The translations under genes and the position numbers were made by a program. Below, one piece after another: positions 49,535-59,275 of a stretch of 64,000 nt of DNA (within the stretch, counting starts at the first letter, position 1; each line of letters opens with the position of its first letter). Under the pieces are notes generated by a model, which saw nothing but the letters and a program-made list of their open reading frames with translations, was not told the origin of the DNA and did no database searches. Origin of the DNA: Rahnella victoriana (GTDB taxonomy: Bacteria; Pseudomonadota; Gammaproteobacteria; Enterobacterales; Enterobacteriaceae); NCBI RefSeq assembly GCF_004330295.1, contig NZ_SJOJ01000001.1, forward strand, positions 248,001 through 312,000. The letters run 5' to 3'.

Positions 49535-51622
49535 TCAGTGGCGGCCGAGGGTATGCATCAGGAATTCACTGACCATCACCCGCTTAAACGCCGACTGTTT
49601 TTTGTCAGCAGCGGCGCTGTGACCGCCGTCGGTATTCTCGTAGAACCAGACATCCGGGATGCCCAGCGCCTGCATTTTCGCTGCCATTTTACGCGCATGG
49701 TCAGGCCCGACACGGTCATCGCTGGTGGCCGTAGAGAACAACACCGGCGGGTATTTTTTTGCCGGATCGATATTGTGATACGGCGAAAATTCGCGGATAA
49801 ACGCCCACTCTTCCGGTTTCTGCGGGTCGCCGTATTCCGCAATCCACGACGCGCCAGCCGAGATTTGCGTATACCGGTACATATCCAGCAGCGCCACTTC
49901 ACAGACAATCGCACCGAACAGTTCCGGGTAGCGCGTCAGCATATTGCCGACCAGTAAACCGCCGTTGCTGCCGCCCTGCGCCGCCAGATGGGCCGGAGAC
50001 GTGATCTTACTGGCGATCAGCGCCTTCGCCACGGAGGCGAAATCTTCATAGGCGCGCAGACGTTTTTCCTTCAGCGCCGCTTTGTGCCATTCCGGCCCGT
50101 ATTCGCCCCCGCCGCGGATATTCGCCACCACAAACACGCCGCCGCGATCCAGCCACGACACGCCACTGACGCCGAGATAATACGGGTCAAGCGAGACTTC
50201 AAAACCGCCGTAGCCATAAAGCAGGGTCGGATTTTTGCCGTCGTACGCCACGTCTTTGCGGCAGACCACGAAATACGGCACGCGGGTGCCGTCGTCGGAG
50301 ACCGCGAAATGCTGGCTGACCTGATACGCTGACGCGTCAAAATGCGACGGATCTTGTTTCAGCAGTTCGGCTTCCACCTCCGCGCCGTTATCCAGATTAC
50401 CAAGCGACAAACTGGCCGGTTGCAGGAAGCCACTGACACTCATGAAATATTCATTGGTGTCGTCATCCACGCCCCACGCATTGATTTTGCTCAGTTCCGG
50501 CACGTTGCCAAACGGCTGACGCTGCCAGCCGCCGTCTTTTGGCGTCAGTACTTCCAGCCGGTTGGACACATCGCGGGTGATGCTGAGAATAATGTGATCA
50601 CGGGTGTAAGAATAACCGTTGAGCTGGTCACGGGTTGCCGTGACGCCGCTGAGGGAAGCATGAGCAGAAGGCATAAACAGCGGCTTCAGCGTACGATCAC
50701 CGGCCATAAAGGCATCAAAATTCATGGTCAGCAGCGAACCGGAAGGCCAGCTTTCACCGTTTACCTGCCATTCGCTGGAAGGCTGGATCAGGATCCATTC
50801 CCGCCAGGTACTGAATTTGGCATCCGTCGGCAGATCGATTTTGACCAGGTTTTTGCCGTCATCAAGCAGGAACACTTCGCGGTGATAGAAGTCGATCACC
50901 CGAACGACGTAACTGTGCTCGAAGCCTTTCATGGCATCGCGATAACCCGCCGCCAGCATGTCGGTTTTCTCCGCGCTGAACACGGTGACCGCGTCAGAGA
51001 GCGGCGTACCGCGCTGCCAGATTTTGACGATGCGCGGGTAACCCGAATCAGTCAGGGATCCTTCTCCAAAATCGGTCGCGACAAATAAATGGTCGCGGTC
51101 AATCCAGCTGATACGGCTTTTCGCGACCGGCAGACAGAACCCGCCGGGAACGAAATCCTGGGTGACTAAATCAAACTCGCGCACTTCTGATGCATCTCCC
51201 CCGTCGGGTGAGAGCATTAACAATGCACGGTCAAAATCCGGCTTCAGATTCAGGAAGCCATGAAACACCCAGTCCTTGCCTTCGGCTTTGCCCAGCGCAT
51301 CAATATCCAGCACGGTTTGCCATGCCGGTTGTGCTTTGCGGAATTCATCCAGTGTGGTTTTACGCAACAACCCTTTTGGATTCTGCGCATCCTGCCAGAA
51401 GTTGTACCAGTCATGCCCGCATTTCCACACACCGGGGATGTGATCCGGTGAGTTCAGACCTTCCAGCACTTTCTCCCGCAACGGTTCGAAGTCCTTGCCC
51501 TGCGTAAAGGCTTTCAGCGTGATGGCATTTTGCCCGCGCGCCCATTCCAGCGCTTTTTCGTTGCGTAAACCTTCCAGCCAGATGAAATCATCCTGCGGCG
51601 GGGTCATTGAGTCAGTTGTCAT
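49535..51622 (-). CDS. S9 family (prolyl oligopeptidase) serine peptidase
   Basis: 695 residues. N-terminal beta-propeller-like region (to about 420) and C-terminal alpha/beta hydrolase. The catalytic Ser is in GGSNGGLL, the Asp in TSDDRVGPDHA and the His in DGGHSAAADK. No signal peptide, so cytoplasmic. Strong AAGGAG before the start. Likely cleaves short peptides; substrate unknown. Confidence 0.9.
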   Translation of the reverse strand: MTTDSMTPPQDDFIWLEGLRNEKALEWARGQNAITLKAFTQGKDFEPLREKVLEGLNSPDHIPGVWKCGHDWYNFWQDAQNPKGLLRKTTLDEFRKAQPAWQTVLDIDALGKAEGKDWVFHGFLNLKPDFDRALLMLSPDGGDASEVREFDLVTQDFVPGGFCLPVAKSRISWIDRDHLFVATDFGEGSLTDSGYPRIVKIWQRGTPLSDAVTVFSAEKTDMLAAGYRDAMKGFEHSYVVRVIDFYHREVFLLDDGKNLVKIDLPTDAKFSTWREWILIQPSSEWQVNGESWPSGSLLTMNFDAFMAGDRTLKPLFMPSAHASLSGVTATRDQLNGYSYTRDHIILSITRDVSNRLEVLTPKDGGWQRQPFGNVPELSKINAWGVDDDTNEYFMSVSGFLQPASLSLGNLDNGAEVEAELLKQDPSHFDASAYQVSQHFAVSDDGTRVPYFVVCRKDVAYDGKNPTLLYGYGGFEVSLDPYYLGVSGVSWLDRGGVFVVANIRGGGEYGPEWHKAALKEKRLRAYEDFASVAKALIASKITSPAHLAAQGGSNGGLLVGNMLTRYPELFGAIVCEVALLDMYRYTQISAGASWIAEYGDPQKPEEWAFIREFSPYHNIDPAKKYPPVLFSTATSDDRVGPDHARKMAAKMQALGIPDVWFYENTDGGHSAAADKKQSAFKRVMVSEFLMHTLGRH

Positions 51623-51711
51623 ATCATTCTGCTCCTTCAGTGAAAACAGCCGTTCTTAAAAGGGTCTTCTGAATAAACGCTAAGCGCAGTGTCGCGCATC
51701 GTTTACCGGAT

Positions 51712-52725
51712 TTATTGCACCAGGATGCCCTGGATCAGGCTGGCTTTGACAATCGTCACCTGCGGGATATTCAGCGCCTGCATAAAACCTTCCACCAGCA
51801 GCAAATTACTGACATCCGTGGCGCGGTATTCGCCCGTAAGTTCGCTGTCCCCTTTCCATACCTGATTTTTCGACACGCGTTCAACATCGGCCAACGTGTA
51901 GGTATTGTCCTTCGGATGCAGCTGATCTTTCAGCGAAAAACCGTGCACACCGCCGATTCCGATCACCCGGCGGGTTTGCGCATCCTGTTTGATTTGCGGG
52001 CTGACGTGCGTGCGGGCGTAGAAATTCACGTAACGCAGAACCGTATTGCGCAGCGAGCCAATCGGGTTGGGCGAGGCGGCTTTATCCAGTGCCTGATTTT
52101 TCAGTACGCTGATAATGAATTCTTTTAACGTCACAGACGCCAGTCTGCCCTGATAAATATCCGTCACCGGCTGACCATTTTGCTCACGCAGGGCGGTCAT
52201 TTGCATCGAGCCTCCGCCGATATCCCAGACCAGCAGATCCTGATTTTTAATGGTGTTGTCATGCAGCGCCGCTTTCGCCGACAGGAATCCCAGCTCCGCT
52301 TCCTGCTCCTGAGAAATCACCCGCAACTGGATGTGCGTCTGCTGATTGAAACGGTCAATCACCTGCTGACCGTTGGCCGCCGAACGAAACACGGCCGTGG
52401 CGACGCCGGTAATGCGCTGCGGATGGAAAGTGCGGGCTTTATCGACCATCTCTTTCAGCGCCGTCACGCCTTGCTGTTGCATGGCTTCGCTGATGTGGTT
52501 GTTGCCGGATTTGCCCAGGTCGTCATTAAAGCCCAGCGGCCGTTGGTCTTCATACAGCACTTTTCCCAGCTGATGCTGGCAAATATCCACCTGCGCCACC
52601 TGAATTTTGGTGGTACCGGATCCCATGTCAATTCCCGCGCGGGTTTCGATACATTGACTGGCCAGCGAGGAAAAGGTGCTTAACGCGAACAGCGTACCGA
52701 GAAAACCCTTCATCCAATAATGCAT
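51712..52725 (-). CDS. Ppx/GppA-family phosphatase with a signal peptide
   Basis: 337 residues. The first ~24 residues form a Sec-type signal (KGFLGTLFALSTFSSLAS). The rest is an ASKHA Ppx/GppA N-terminal and central domain. Phosphate-binding loops are DMGSGTTK and DIGGGSMQ, with catalytic-Glu region ISQEQEAELGF and late motif GIGGVHGF. It lacks the C-terminal HD domain of full GppA. Export of this family is unusual. Possible polyphosphate or nucleotide phosphatase in the periplasm, or an inactive relative. 90 bp upstream of the S9 peptidase gene on the same strand. Confidence 0.78.
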   Translation of the reverse strand: MHYWMKGFLGTLFALSTFSSLASQCIETRAGIDMGSGTTKIQVAQVDICQHQLGKVLYEDQRPLGFNDDLGKSGNNHISEAMQQQGVTALKEMVDKARTFHPQRITGVATAVFRSAANGQQVIDRFNQQTHIQLRVISQEQEAELGFLSAKAALHDNTIKNQDLLVWDIGGGSMQMTALREQNGQPVTDIYQGRLASVTLKEFIISVLKNQALDKAASPNPIGSLRNTVLRYVNFYARTHVSPQIKQDAQTRRVIGIGGVHGFSLKDQLHPKDNTYTLADVERVSKNQVWKGDSELTGEYRATDVSNLLLVEGFMQALNIPQVTIVKASLIQGILVQ

Positions 52726-53038
52726 GTCGTCCTGCCCCTGAAAAATATAAGAAAAGTAGAAAGTACTCAGGAATACCCGCTTTATAGCGTTGAGTTCAAG
52801 TCTTTTTAATTTCCGTTTACGCTCTGAATAACCTTTCTAAAAGAGTGAGATCTCGTTTAATTAATTCATTCTGCGATCCGTACGCAAGCCCGTCTTGCTT
52901 TTTGTGAGTCAGTTCAAGCATTCAAATAACAGGAACGCCTATAAAGAAATCATTACTTTGTCATGACAAAAAATGACAGGGATTTGAGGTAGAAAAGGGA
53001 AACGAAAAATCAGGCAGCCACAGGAAAGGAGTGAGAAT
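52726..53038. other. Intergenic region with a 14-bp palindrome
   Basis: About 310 bp, AT-rich, between two divergent genes. TTTGTCATGACAAA at 52957-52970 is a perfect palindrome 69 bp before the next gene. No other element recognised. Confidence 0.5.
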
Positions 53039-53284
53039 ATGGAATGGAAAATCATAGACATCCTGAGTATCCCGCAAACCGGACTGAAATATATCTGCAT
53101 TCAGGCGTTTAAAAATCTGAAGCTGATTTTGTCCGTGGATAATGATTTCACCCTGCACACCGGCGATACCTTAGAGATCACGCCGGAGGGCTATTCACTG
53201 AACCGTCATCAGGCGCAGAGCCTGAAAATTCACCGCATGATGCCGTATTGTCAGCAACGCTGGCAGTCGCTTTCGGTGCAGTAA
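53039..53284 (+). CDS. Hypothetical protein, 81 residues
   Basis: Small soluble protein, unrecognised. Alternating hydrophobic/polar residues (MEWKIIDILSIPQTG, LKLILSVDNDFTLHTGD) suggest a beta-rich fold. No signal peptide or Cys motif. AAAGGAG eight bases upstream of the ATG and a strong downstream terminator support a real gene. Confidence 0.65.
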   Translation: MEWKIIDILSIPQTGLKYICIQAFKNLKLILSVDNDFTLHTGDTLEITPEGYSLNRHQAQSLKIHRMMPYCQQRWQSLSVQ

Positions 53285-53311
53285 ATGTGTGTAATCAGAC
53301 ACCTTAAATAG

Positions 53312-53344
53312 AAAAGCCGGTATTCAGAACACCGGCTTTTTTTT
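53312..53344. terminator. Terminator after the 81-residue gene
   Basis: AAAGCCGGT and ACCGGCTTT pair around ATTCAGAAC and are followed by eight T. Also oriented to serve the convergent cupin gene. Confidence 0.9.
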
Positions 53345-53358
53345 GCATTTTCCGGCTT

Positions 53359-53877
53359 TTAGTCAGACGTTTTATTGTGCTCACGTCGCCGGTCAGAAAT
53401 ACCGTCATGGTCACCGAATTGCTGCTCAGGCACATCCCGCCAGCGGTCTTTGCGCGTCGCTTCGTATTCCTGATTCAGCGGATAATAAATCCGGTTTTCC
53501 GGTTTATTCGCCTCGCCCACCACCAGCAGACGAATTTCCTCGTCCGTATTATTGATAAAGGTGTGGCAGATGCCGGTTCCGTGCGGAAACCCCACGGCAT
53601 CGCCCGGTTTAAGCCGGTGCAGGTGGCCGTTGATCCAGGCATCCGGCGTGCCTTCCAGCACGTAGACAAACTCATCTTCTGAACTTTCTGCGTGCGCGTA
53701 ACAGGTACGCCGCCCCGGCAACAAACGTTCGTGGTGAATGCCAATTTTCGTCAACCCGAGCGCCCTGCCAAGCGGCGCGCCGAAGGACATCCGTTCGTCA
53801 TCACCGGCATAACCGCTGTCATCCGGGCTTTCGAGTTCGCGCCAGTGACGGATGAAATCAGGTCTTTCCATGTGCAT
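53359..53877 (-). CDS. Cupin-domain protein
   Basis: 172 residues with one cupin barrel (about 50-125): CYAHAESSEDEFVYVLEG is cupin motif 1, PHGTGICHTFIN is motif 2. Metal-binding His/Glu positions are mostly present. Charged C-terminus. The start may be the ATG at 53871, which has better spacing from GAGGA. Function unknown; similar proteins are annotated as cupins of unknown substrate. Confidence 0.82.
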   Translation of the reverse strand: MHMERPDFIRHWRELESPDDSGYAGDDERMSFGAPLGRALGLTKIGIHHERLLPGRRTCYAHAESSEDEFVYVLEGTPDAWINGHLHRLKPGDAVGFPHGTGICHTFINNTDEEIRLLVVGEANKPENRIYYPLNQEYEATRKDRWRDVPEQQFGDHDGISDRRREHNKTSD

Positions 53878-53909
53878 GTTTCCTCGGATAAAGGGACGAC
53901 GTCTCAGTC

Positions 53910-54278
53910 TCAGTACAGCGACGGTGACGGTGACGTGGTCGCCGGTTGCAGCGAATACGGGCTTTGCTGCGTCTGAGACGTCTGTTTCGGCAGACAGGCA
54001 AATCTTATGTGCACCTTCTCGCCGTCATTACTTTCGCCCAGCGTCTGGAATTTACCGGTACAAAACGTGAAGATCTTTTTGTAGGTATCCGCACGACGCT
54101 GACGTTCAAGAATTGAAAAAACGGACGTGGTATAGCTCGCCTCGCCTTGCGCAAATGCCGCATCATAATTCGCCGGACGATAGGTTTCGTCTCCCACCGG
54201 CTTATCAATCGATGAACACCCTGCCAGCACACCCGCTATGGCTACCGCTGCTACCATCATTATTGTGATATTTTTCAT
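53910..54278 (-). CDS. Hypothetical lipoprotein
   Basis: 122 residues with a lipoprotein signal (MKNITIMMVAAVAIAGV) and lipobox LAGC at residue 21. The body has two Cys and a Ser/Pro/Gln-rich tail. Sits between a cupin gene and a GGDEF gene on the same strand. No family recognised. Confidence 0.75.
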   Translation of the reverse strand: MKNITIMMVAAVAIAGVLAGCSSIDKPVGDETYRPANYDAAFAQGEASYTTSVFSILERQRRADTYKKIFTFCTGKFQTLGESNDGEKVHIRFACLPKQTSQTQQSPYSLQPATTSPSPSLY

Positions 54279-54308
54279 TGATCATCCAGGATAAACGGTG
54301 AATTCACT

Positions 54309-55385
54309 TCATTGTAGCTGAGCCGCGAGTTCCGCCCGGCCCACACTGCCAATACTGTTCTTGCCATTTTTTTTGACGTTCACTAATGCGCGCTCTGCCG
54401 CCGCCAGCCACTGATTGTAATTCTCATGATGTCTGGACGTCGCCACCCCGATACTCAGCGAGCACTGGAAACCCGAGTCTTGCGACAAACGGATCTCTGA
54501 GGTTTTCAGTAATAACCGGTAACCCACGGCATAGGCTTCCTCTTCGGAGACGCCCGGCAGGATCACCACAAATTCATCGCCGCCCAGAATAGCCGGGAAA
54601 TCATTTTGCCCGGTTTCATGGCGCAAAATCGCTGACACGGATCGCAATACATAATCCCCCGCCTCGCGCCCGAATAAGTCATTCACCATCTTAAGATCAT
54701 CCACGCCCAATACCATCAGGCAGGATAAATCATGTTTCGAACGTTCAAATTCCAGCATCAGCCGCCGGTCAAGTAAACGCCGGTTTGGCAGCCCGAGGAA
54801 CGGATCCATCAGCGCCGCCTTTTCCAGCTCATGTTGTTTATCGCGCAGCTTGCGGGAGATGGAATAATTGGCGGCGCTGAAGGCAATAATATAAATAGTC
54901 GACAGCGGCAGCGTCAGCCACAGCGTCCGGTCGGTGACGACGGGATAAAAAGGCATTCCCGCCGCCAGCCAGCAAAGGAGAAAACCAGCGCAATAAAACA
55001 GCGCGGCACGGCGCAGCAAATGCCAGCCACCGGCAGAGAAACGGTCGGCAATCAGAATAGACGTAATAATGGCCGACGGCAGCGGGCACACGCCCATCAG
55101 CGCCACCCATGCGCCGCCTGCGATGGCGTCAAACGCCAGATTTCTGAACTCGGCCTGATTAGGATGTTTTGCGCGATGGGAAATCAGCATCGCGACATGC
55201 GGCCAGACAAACGCATTCAGCGCCAGCAGACATATCGGTATCCAGGAAACCTGTCGTTCGAGCAGAACGGAAAGCACCGGAAAAAAGCAGAGGAAAGTGC
55301 CGAGCATGCGCATCAAATACATTCGCTTTAAAAAGCGATCCGAACGCTCACGCACGAAACTCTCACCCGGAGAATAATAAGGCAT
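54309..55385 (-). CDS. MASE2-GGDEF protein with altered catalytic residues
   Basis: 358 residues, membrane MASE2 domain (about 20-185) plus GGDEF domain. GGDEF itself is kept (AILGGDEFVV). The metal-site segment reads GVDDLKMVND, so the first Asp (PleD Asp327 position) is Gly. The GH of the usual GHxxGD motif is GR (GREAGD), and the I-site RxxD is GQND. Cyclase activity is therefore doubtful. Paralogue of the canonical protein at 36441. Confidence 0.88.
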   Translation of the reverse strand: MPYYSPGESFVRERSDRFLKRMYLMRMLGTFLCFFPVLSVLLERQVSWIPICLLALNAFVWPHVAMLISHRAKHPNQAEFRNLAFDAIAGGAWVALMGVCPLPSAIITSILIADRFSAGGWHLLRRAALFYCAGFLLCWLAAGMPFYPVVTDRTLWLTLPLSTIYIIAFSAANYSISRKLRDKQHELEKAALMDPFLGLPNRRLLDRRLMLEFERSKHDLSCLMVLGVDDLKMVNDLFGREAGDYVLRSVSAILRHETGQNDFPAILGGDEFVVILPGVSEEEAYAVGYRLLLKTSEIRLSQDSGFQCSLSIGVATSRHHENYNQWLAAAERALVNVKKNGKNSIGSVGRAELAAQLQ

Positions 55386-55533
55386 ACCGATACGACTCTG
55401 TAGTTGATGTCTGTTTATATTAGTCGAGTTAGTGATTACAGGGCTACAGAAAGCGGCGGTTTTAATGCGTCGAATAACGGGGCTTTTTAACCGTAAATAA
55501 AACAGGTGAGCGGTTAGCCGGATAATTTAGGAT

Positions 55534-55565
55534 AAAAAAACGGCCACCCAAAGGGCAGCCGTTTG
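55534..55565 (-). terminator. Terminator of the second cupin gene
   Basis: On the minus strand AACGGCTGCCC and GGGTGGCCGTT pair with one internal mismatch and are followed by seven T. Confidence 0.85.
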
Positions 55566-55589
55566 CAGACATTAACGTGTGACTTTACA

Positions 55590-55997
55590 TTATCTGGAAT
55601 ACTGCACGTCCGTCACTTTTTCCATCCACTCTACCGGGCTGCCGTTCAGGGATTCGGCAATCGCGATGTGCGTCATGGCATTCTCAGGGGTTGCGCCGTG
55701 CCAGTGTTTCACCCCTTCCGGGATCCACACGATATCGCCGACGTTCATTTCACGGATTTCGCCGCCCTCTTCCTGTAACCAGCCGCGACCCTGCGTAATG
55801 ATCAACGTCTGACCCAGCGGATGGGTGTGCCAGGCGGTACGGGCGCCCGGCTCAAAGGTCACGGTCGCCCCGCCCACACGGGCAGATTCAGTGCCGCTGA
55901 ACGGCGAGTCGATACGCACCTTACCGGTGAAGTAACTTTCAGGACCGTTCTGAGAAGGCACAGAACCGCTTCGGGTAATTTTCATTTTGTCAGTCAT
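55590..55997 (-). CDS. Small cupin protein (mandelonitrile lyase-like fold)
   Basis: 135 residues from ATG 55997 (CGGAG upstream). Single-domain cupin: [10 protein letters not shown] supplies two His and a Gln, KHWHG a further His, all plausible metal ligands. Resembles short manganese cupins annotated as (R)-mandelonitrile lyase or carboxymuconolactone-associated cupins. Substrate unknown. The frame is open to 56036. Confidence 0.82.
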   Translation of the reverse strand: MTDKMKITRSGSVPSQNGPESYFTGKVRIDSPFSGTESARVGGATVTFEPGARTAWHTHPLGQTLIITQGRGWLQEEGGEIREMNVGDIVWIPEGVKHWHGATPENAMTHIAIAESLNGSPVEWMEKVTDVQYSR

Positions 55998-56131
55998 TTC
56001 ATTCTCCGCTGCGGCAACCGCCGCTGGAATAGTCATCGTAATACAGACTGTAGCGCCATTCGTTTGTTGCGACTATATAGCTGAATACGCAAGGAGCTAT
56101 GAATTAAACTCATTAATAGCCCCTTCAGCCC

Positions 56132-59100
56132 TTACTCTTCGCTCTGGCCGGGCGTCCCGGCGAAACGCCGGCGCACCACCACGAAGAACACCGGCACAAA
56201 GAAGATGGCCAGTAACGTGGCTGAAATCATTCCGCCCATCACGCCGGTTCCGACCGCGTTTTGTGCGCCGGAACCCGCGCCGTTGCTGATCGCCAGCGGC
56301 AGGACGCCGAGGATAAACGCCAGCGACGTCATCAGGATCGGCCGCAAACGCATCCGCACCGCGTCAAGCGTGGCTTCCAGCAGCGGTTTGCCTTCTTTCA
56401 GCATCAGGTCATTGGCGAATTCGACGATCAGAATGGCGTTTTTCGCCGCCAGCCCGATGGTGGTCAGCAGGCCGACCACGAAATACACATCGTTATTCAG
56501 CCCGCGCAGGCTGGTCGCCAGCAACGCGCCCACCACGCCAAGCGGAACCACCAGCATCACCGAGAACGGGATCGACCAGCTTTCATACAGTGCCGCCAGA
56601 CACAGGAACACCACAACCAGCGAGATGGCATACAGCGCCGGTGCCTGTTCACCGCTCATGCGTTCCTGATACGACATGCCGGTCCAGTCATGACCCATCC
56701 CCGCAGGCAGTTGCCCGGCCAGTTGTTCCATCAGCGCCATGGCTTCGCCGGAACTTTTACCCGGCGCAGGCTGCCCGAGGATCTCCAGTGAAGACAGTCC
56801 GTTATAGCGTTCCAGACGCGGCGAACCATACACCCATTTCGCCGTCGAGAAGCTGGCAAACGGCACCATTTTCCCGTTAGTCGCGCGCACAAACCAGTTA
56901 TTGAGATCGTCCGGCATCATGCGGTAAGGCGCATCACTCATGACATACACTTTTTTCACGCGGCCATTATCGACGAAGTCGTTCACGTAACTGCCGCCCC
57001 AGGCCGCCGACAAGGTGGTGTTGATATCCGACAGCGATAACCCCAGCGCCCTGGCTTTTTCCTGATCAATCGTCACTTTGTATTGCGGCATATCTTCCAT
57101 GCCGTTTGGCCTTACCGCCATCAGCACATCCGGATGCTGCGCTGCCAGCGCCAGCAACTGATTACGCGCCTCAAGCAGTTTCTGATGCCCCAGATTGCCA
57201 CGGTCGATCAGTTCAAAATCGAAACCAGTGGCATTTCCCAGCGCGATAATCGGCGGCAGGTTGAACGCCACGACGGTGCCGTCGAGGATTTTTGAAAACG
57301 CCGCGTTGGCACGCTGAACGATCGCCGTCACGTTGTTGGCGTCACCGGCACGCTCGCGCCAGTCTTTCAGGCCGATAAAGGCGATACCGACGTTTTGCCC
57401 GCGTCCGGCAAACCCGAAACCGTTAACGGTGAGGACATTCGCGACATTACGGTTTTCGTCATTCATATAGTGTGCAGTGATGGCGTCGAGCACTTTCTGC
57501 GTCCGCTCCTGCGTGGCACCCGCCGGTAAAATGGCCTGCGTCGCCAGCACGCCCTGATCTTCATCAGGTAAAAACGAGGTCGGCAGACGCATAAACATCA
57601 CCACCATGCCTGCCACAATCAGCAGATAAATGACGATGTAACGCCCGGTACTTTGCAAAATCCGCCCGACCGAGGACGTGTAATGCTGCGTACTCTGGTC
57701 AAACTTACGGTTGAACCAGCCAAAGAAACCGGTGGTTTTCCCGTGGCTACCCTGCGCCACCGGTTTAAGCAACGTGACGCACAATGCGGGCGTCAGGATT
57801 AATGCCACCAGCACCGACAAGGCCATCGCAGACACAATCGTTATCGAGAACTGACGATAAATCACGCCGGTGGTGCCGCCGAAAAAGGCCATCGGCACAA
57901 AGACCGCCGACAGCACCAGCGCGATACCCACCAGCGCGCCCTGAATTTGCGCCATCGATTTTCGTGTCGCCGCTTTAGGCGACAGGCCCTCTTCGGCCAT
58001 CACGCGCTCAACGTTTTCCACCACCACGATCGCATCATCCACCAGCAGCCCGATGGCGAGCACCATGCCGAACATCGTCAGCGTGTTGATGGTAAAACCG
58101 CAGGCGGCGAGAATGCCAAACGTCCCCAGTAACACCACCGGCACGGCAATGGTCGGGATCAGCGTCGCCCTGACGTTTTGCAGGAACAGGAACATCACCA
58201 GAAACACCAGCACAATGGCTTCGAACAGCGTTTTCACCACCTCATTAATCGAGATTTTGATAAACGGCGTGGTGTCGTAGGGATAGACCACCTGCAAACC
58301 GTCCGGGAAGAACGGCCGCAGTTGTTCCAGTTCGGCGCGCACCGCCGCCGCCGTATCCAGCGCATTGGCTCCGGTCGCGAGCTGGATCCCCAGTGCCGAC
58401 GCCGGTTGCCCGTTAATTTTCACCACGAACTGATAATCTTCCCCACCGCGCTCAATGCGGGCAACATCGCGCAGCCGCACCTGCGAACCGTCGGCATTCA
58501 CCTTCAGCAAAATGTCGCCAAATTCTTCCGGTGAGATCAGCCGCGTTTGCGCGATGAGCGAGGCATTCAGTTGCTGTCCCGGCACCGGTGGCGCACCGCC
58601 GATTTGTCCGGCGGCAACCTGCGCATTCTGGGTGTTCAGCTCGCTGATCACATCCACCGGCGTCAGCTGATAATTATTCAGTCTGGCCGGATCCAGCCAG
58701 ATACGCATGGCGTATTGCGAACCGAAGATCTGCGTATCCCCCACACCGTCGATACGGCTGATCGGATCTTTAATATTCGAACCGACGTAGTCCGAAATAT
58801 CCTGCTGGGTCATGGTGTGATTACTGTTCACAAAACCGACCACCATCATAAAGGTGCTGGACGATTTACGGACGGTGATCCCCTGTTGCTGCACTTCCGA
58901 CGGCAATAACGGCGTCGCCAGTTGCAGTTTGTTCTGCACCTGAACCTGCGCGATATCCGCGTCGGTGCCGGTTTTGAAGGACAGCGTCAGTTGCAGCGTG
59001 CCCGACGAATCGCTGGTTGAGGACATGTACATCAGCCCGTCGAGGCCATTCATGTTTTGCTCAATCACCTGCGTCACGGAGTTCTGCAACGTGGTGGCAT

Positions 59101-59257
59101 CCGCGCCCGGATATTGTGCGCGGATCTGGATCGCCGGTGGCGCTACGCTGGGATACTGTTCGACAGGCAGATTAATGATTGAGATCGCCCCTGCCAGCAT
59201 GACGATAATGGCGATCACCCAGGCAAAAATAGGCCGATCGATAAAGAATTTAGACAT
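56132..59257 (-). CDS. RND multidrug efflux transporter, AcrB type
   Basis: 1041-residue inner-membrane proton/drug antiporter of the HAE1 family (E. coli AcrB 1049). Twelve membrane segments with two large periplasmic loops. Proton-relay aspartates are in [17 protein letters not shown], and the C-terminal half keeps the [13 protein letters not shown] segment. Lies 18 bp after the fusion-protein gene. TolC-like partner not in the window. Confidence 0.95.
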   Translation of the reverse strand: MSKFFIDRPIFAWVIAIIVMLAGAISIINLPVEQYPSVAPPAIQIRAQYPGADATTLQNSVTQVIEQNMNGLDGLMYMSSTSDSSGTLQLTLSFKTGTDADIAQVQVQNKLQLATPLLPSEVQQQGITVRKSSSTFMMVVGFVNSNHTMTQQDISDYVGSNIKDPISRIDGVGDTQIFGSQYAMRIWLDPARLNNYQLTPVDVISELNTQNAQVAAGQIGGAPPVPGQQLNASLIAQTRLISPEEFGDILLKVNADGSQVRLRDVARIERGGEDYQFVVKINGQPASALGIQLATGANALDTAAAVRAELEQLRPFFPDGLQVVYPYDTTPFIKISINEVVKTLFEAIVLVFLVMFLFLQNVRATLIPTIAVPVVLLGTFGILAACGFTINTLTMFGMVLAIGLLVDDAIVVVENVERVMAEEGLSPKAATRKSMAQIQGALVGIALVLSAVFVPMAFFGGTTGVIYRQFSITIVSAMALSVLVALILTPALCVTLLKPVAQGSHGKTTGFFGWFNRKFDQSTQHYTSSVGRILQSTGRYIVIYLLIVAGMVVMFMRLPTSFLPDEDQGVLATQAILPAGATQERTQKVLDAITAHYMNDENRNVANVLTVNGFGFAGRGQNVGIAFIGLKDWRERAGDANNVTAIVQRANAAFSKILDGTVVAFNLPPIIALGNATGFDFELIDRGNLGHQKLLEARNQLLALAAQHPDVLMAVRPNGMEDMPQYKVTIDQEKARALGLSLSDINTTLSAAWGGSYVNDFVDNGRVKKVYVMSDAPYRMMPDDLNNWFVRATNGKMVPFASFSTAKWVYGSPRLERYNGLSSLEILGQPAPGKSSGEAMALMEQLAGQLPAGMGHDWTGMSYQERMSGEQAPALYAISLVVVFLCLAALYESWSIPFSVMLVVPLGVVGALLATSLRGLNNDVYFVVGLLTTIGLAAKNAILIVEFANDLMLKEGKPLLEATLDAVRMRLRPILMTSLAFILGVLPLAISNGAGSGAQNAVGTGVMGGMISATLLAIFFVPVFFVVVRRRFAGTPGQSEE

Positions 59258-59275
59258 GATTTCCGCGTTCCCTGA

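Noticed and set aside
49535-52725. S9 peptidase and Ppx/GppA genes as a functional pair
   Set aside because: They are adjacent and on the same strand, but one is cytoplasmic and the other exported, and the 90-bp gap does not prove co-transcription.
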